This document shows, piece by piece, positions 13,207-15,340 of a stretch of DNA of 15,340 nt. The stretch comes from F1-20-MAGs119 sp964556145 (lineage in GTDB: Bacteria > Actinomycetota > Acidimicrobiia > Acidimicrobiales > Ilumatobacteraceae). Under the pieces are notes generated by a model, which worked only from the letters and a program-made list of their open reading frames with translations, was not told where the DNA came from and ran no database searches. The stretch spans positions 1-15,340 of the forward strand of contig CAZKVD010000040.1 in NCBI GenBank assembly GCA_964556145.1, written 5' to 3'. A program made the translations under genes and the position numbers. Within the stretch, counting starts at the first letter, position 1. Each line of letters opens with the position of its first letter.

Positions 13207-14399
13207 CGACACTCGACGACTTCACCCGACGCGCGGCGGACCTCGATTCAACAAATCCCTTGGCTGCCGCACGTGCACAGTTCGACCTGCCCGAATCCGA
13301 GTCGTACTTTCTCGGCAACTCGCTCGGCCCCCTCACCCACGCGGCGCGCGCTGCGGTGGTGCGCACTCTTGACGACGAGTGGCGCAATGGCCTCGTGCGC
13401 ACGTGGCACGACGGCGATTGGCTCGAGCTCGCGGGGGCAACGGGTGATCTCGTTGCGCACGTCATCGGAGCACCGGCCGGTTCGGTGGTCGCCGGCGACT
13501 CGACATCCGTCGCGCTGTTCAAGGTTCTCTCGGCCGCCGCGGCAATGAACAAGTCGGCAACCCGCCGGGTGATGTTGTGCGACTCGCGCAACTTCCCCAC
13601 CGACAGGTACGTCGCACGCAGCGTTGCCGACCTGCACGGCCTCGACTTCGTTGAACTCGAAGTCACCGACATGCCGGCCCGTTTTGCCGACGATGTTGCC
13701 GTGATGACCGCCTCGATGATCGACTACAGGTCCGCCGACCTTCACGACGTTCGTGTGGTCAGTGCCGCAGCCCACGAACACTGCATCCTCACGGTGTGGG
13801 ATCTTGCACACGCTGCCGGAGCGGTCGACTGCAACGTTTTCGACAACGACGTCGACTTCGCCGTGGGGTGCGGCTACAAGTACCTGAACGGCGGGCCCGG
13901 AGCGCCGGCCTACATGTACGCGGCCCCGCGACTCGTCGATGCCTCAAGCCAACCGATTCCCGGCTGGTTCGGACATGCCGAACCGTTCGCCTTCGAGGAC
14001 ACGTACCGACCCGCCCCCGGCATCGCACGATTCTCCAGCGGCACGACACACGTGTTGTCGATGAAGGCAATGCACGCCGCCCTCGGCGTGTTCACGCAGT
14101 ACTCGATGAACGACCTGCGGGGCACGTGCATCGCACTCGGCGACTTCTTCGTCGAGGGATACGACGCTTTCCTTGCCTCCAGCGGTTTCGACCTGGGATC
14201 ACGTCGCGAGGGAGCCGCCCGCGGCGGCCACATTGCCCTGCTGCACCCCGAGGCCGAGCGAATGTCGAAAGAGCTCATCGCGCGGGGTCTCGTCGTCGAC
14301 TTCCGACCACCGAACGTCATTCGTGTTGCCTTCAGCCCGCTTTTCCTGCGCTTTGGCGACGTGGCCAGACTGGTTGGCGAACTCACCCGCCTGAAATAA
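13203..14399 (+). CDS. kynU: Kynureninase
   Basis: A PLP enzyme that cleaves L-kynurenine to anthranilate and L-alanine (or 3-hydroxykynurenine to 3-hydroxyanthranilate). The 398-aa product has the normal length. It shows FLGNSLGPL (36-44), the PLP-phosphate region AGDSTSVALFKVL, WDLAHAAGAVDC with the aspartate that contacts the pyridine nitrogen, and the Schiff-base Lys226 in GCGYKYLNGGPGAPAYMY. It also shows the kynureninase-specific PIPGWFGH. It follows the formamidase with a 4-nt overlap and a strong Shine-Dalgarno, giving consecutive steps of tryptophan breakdown. The first step (tryptophan 2,3-dioxygenase) is not in the window. Whether the anthranilate is degraded, excreted or used for quinolone or tryptophan synthesis is not visible. 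Confidence 0.95.
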   Translation: MTTLDDFTRRAADLDSTNPLAAARAQFDLPESESYFLGNSLGPLTHAARAAVVRTLDDEWRNGLVRTWHDGDWLELAGATGDLVAHVIGAPAGSVVAGDSTSVALFKVLSAAAAMNKSATRRVMLCDSRNFPTDRYVARSVADLHGLDFVELEVTDMPARFADDVAVMTASMIDYRSADLHDVRVVSAAAHEHCILTVWDLAHAAGAVDCNVFDNDVDFAVGCGYKYLNGGPGAPAYMYAAPRLVDASSQPIPGWFGHAEPFAFEDTYRPAPGIARFSSGTTHVLSMKAMHAALGVFTQYSMNDLRGTCIALGDFFVEGYDAFLASSGFDLGSRREGAARGGHIALLHPEAERMSKELIARGLVVDFRPPNVIRVAFSPLFLRFGDVARLVGELTRLK

Positions 14400-14416
14400 G
14401 GGCACGCACCCGCAAC

Positions 14417-14422
14417 TACTGT
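14417..14422 (+). promoter_or_regulatory. Candidate -10 box (TACTGT) for the ABM-domain gene
   Basis: TACTGT fits TANNNT and ends 6 nt before the ATG at 14429. The gap after kynU holds no Shine-Dalgarno, so a separate leaderless transcript is likely. Confidence 0.45.
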
Positions 14423-14428
14423 GGGCAC

Positions 14429-14836
14429 ATGGCAACCATCCTCGCCCACATCACCGTCAAGCCCGGCAAGGAACGCGAGTTCGAAGACCTGGCCGAACGT
14501 CTCGTCAAGGCAACCCACGACAACGAAACTCGCGTGATCCGCTACGAGTACTGGCGTGGTGCCGAGCCGAACACCTACTACGGGCTCCTCGCGTTCCAGG
14601 ACTACAACGCATTCCTCGAGCACCAAACGTCCGAACACCACGAAACCGACGCGAAGAAGATGACGGGAATTTTCACCGACTTCAAGCTCGAGTGGCTCGA
14701 CCCCATCACCACGGCAAGCCCATTGCCTTCCACCAACATGCAGCCGCTCATCGACAACGCATCCGACCTGTGGAAGGCCTACCACGAGCGGATGCCCGCC
14801 CAGGTTGCCGCTTGGTGGTTGGGGCTGCGCAAATAG
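14429..14836 (+). CDS. Antibiotic biosynthesis monooxygenase (ABM)-domain protein
   Basis: A 135-aa protein with an ABM ferredoxin-like domain at about 1-88: an ILAHITVKPGKEREFEDLAERL strand-helix opening, RVIRYEYWRGAEPNTYYGLLAFQDYNAFLEHQTSEHH, and a closing strand FKLEWLDP. Relatives include quinol monooxygenases such as YgiN and small heme-degrading or cofactor-free oxygenases, usually dimeric. About 45 residues follow the domain (SPLPSTNMQPLIDN... WKAYHERMPAQVAAWWLGL), possibly a helical extension. It lies between kynU and menB, each with a short gap, and may be independently transcribed. A role in quinone chemistry next to menB is tempting but unproven. Confidence 0.8.
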   Translation: MATILAHITVKPGKEREFEDLAERLVKATHDNETRVIRYEYWRGAEPNTYYGLLAFQDYNAFLEHQTSEHHETDAKKMTGIFTDFKLEWLDPITTASPLPSTNMQPLIDNASDLWKAYHERMPAQVAAWWLGLRK

Positions 14837-14838
14837 TC

Positions 14839-14852
14839 GGCACACTTGTGCC
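14839..14852 (+). promoter_or_regulatory. Perfect palindrome abutting the menB start; candidate operator, overlapping a -10-like CACACT
   Basis: GGCACA and TGTGCC are exact reverse complements with a CT spacer, directly before the GTG of menB. The hexamer CACACT (14841-14846) within it ends 6 nt before the start, the spacing seen at other starts here. It could be a repressor site over the promoter, a hairpin masking the start, or chance. Confidence 0.4.
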
Positions 14853-15340
14853 GTGACCGTTTCGCAGATCTTCGACCCGACCCGCTGGACCCAGGTTCCG
14901 GGCTTCGACTTCACCGACATCACCTACCACCGGGCCAGGGAACACGGCACGGTTCGCATCGCGTTCAATCGTCCCGAAGTTCGCAATGCCTTCCGTCCGC
15001 ACACGGTCGACGAGCTGTTCACGGCCCTCGACCACGCTCGCCAAACGAGCGACGTCGGCTGCGTGATCCTCACCGGCAACGGGCCATCGCCAAAAGACGG
15101 TGGATGGGCGTTTTGCAGTGGCGGCGACCAACGCATCCGCGGTCGCGCCGGCTATCAGTACTCCGAGGGCGATTCGTTGGCGGCAAGCGACCCCGCACGC
15201 ACCGGGCGCCTGCACATTCTCGAGGTTCAGCGTCTCATCCGTTTCATGCCCAAGGGCGTAATCTGCGTGGTGCCGGGTTGGGCGGCCGGTGGTGGCCACA
15301 GCCTCCACGTCGTCGCCGATCTCACCATCGCTTCGCGCCC
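14853..15340 (+). CDS. menB: 1,4-dihydroxy-2-naphthoyl-CoA synthase, 3' partial
   Basis: A crotonase-fold enzyme that closes the second ring of the naphthoquinone in menaquinone synthesis, converting o-succinylbenzoyl-CoA to 1,4-dihydroxy-2-naphthoyl-CoA. The visible 162 residues carry NAFRPHTVDEL (45-55), TGNGPSPKDGGWAFCSGGDQ (74-93), RIRGRAGYQY (94-103) and the substrate-binding stretch GRLHILEVQRLIRF (118-131). They also carry PGWAAGGGHSLHVV (141-154). The match to mycobacterial MenB is close throughout, including an N-terminal leader of about 20 residues. The gene runs off the right edge; about half is present. The GTG at 14853 is preceded by a palindrome and a -10-like box at 6 nt, with no Shine-Dalgarno. 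Confidence 0.95.
   Translation, partial: MTVSQIFDPTRWTQVPGFDFTDITYHRAREHGTVRIAFNRPEVRNAFRPHTVDELFTALDHARQTSDVGCVILTGNGPSPKDGGWAFCSGGDQRIRGRAGYQYSEGDSLAASDPARTGRLHILEVQRLIRFMPKGVICVVPGWAAGGGHSLHVVADLTIASR

Noticed and set aside
13910..14923. Open frame of 337 codons on the minus strand opposite kynU and the ABM gene
   Set aside because: It is antisense across two genes and their intergenic promoter, with no domain features.

Overview
The window is GC-rich, densely coded bacterial DNA that reads as an ordinary chromosomal stretch of an actinomycete-like organism, possibly of the Acidimicrobiia. This placement rests on gene content and promoter style: a mycobacterial-type MenB, an iron-sulfur APS reductase, an SCO6745-like protein, and several start codons lying 6-8 nt downstream of a TANNNT-type -10 box, as in leaderless actinobacterial transcripts. 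It is an inference without marker genes. I see no tRNA, rRNA, CRISPR array, insertion sequence or prophage gene, and no stretch over 300 bases lacks a gene.

Layout. Positions 1-2338 (+) carry an assimilatory sulfate-reduction pair: a siroheme nitrite/sulfite reductase cut by the left edge, then a translationally coupled 4Fe-4S APS reductase (cysH). Positions 2309-8208 (-) hold five co-directional genes. In order of transcription these are a swivelling phosphohistidine-domain protein of the PEP-utilising family without an ATP-grasp domain, a YqhA/UPF0114-like membrane protein, an Old Yellow Enzyme/dienoyl-CoA-reductase-like flavoprotein, a luciferase-like monooxygenase and a phosphoribosyltransferase. 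Positions 8279-9987 (+) encode an ABC-2 ATPase and its permease. Positions 10010-10929 (+) encode a coupled VOC/glyoxalase-fold protein and a DinB-fold protein. A lone SCO6745-like gene lies on the minus strand (10965-11714).

Positions 11766-14399 (+) form a tight three-gene unit: a double PQ-loop membrane protein, a kynurenine formamidase-like hydrolase and kynureninase. It is followed by an ABM-domain protein (14429-14836) and by menB (menaquinone synthesis), which runs off the right edge.

How the genes work together. Sulfite reductase and CysH catalyse consecutive steps from APS to sulfide. The formamidase and kynureninase convert N-formylkynurenine to anthranilate and alanine, and the overlapping PQ-loop gene is a candidate transporter for a pathway metabolite. 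The minus-strand flavin cluster looks catabolic or detoxifying, but its substrate cannot be read from sequence. The points most worth checking are the PQ-loop/kynurenine operon, a Cys-to-Ser change at the iron-sulfur motif of the OYE-type enzyme, the orphan phosphohistidine-domain protein, a palindrome abutting the menB start, and the recurring leaderless promoter pattern.
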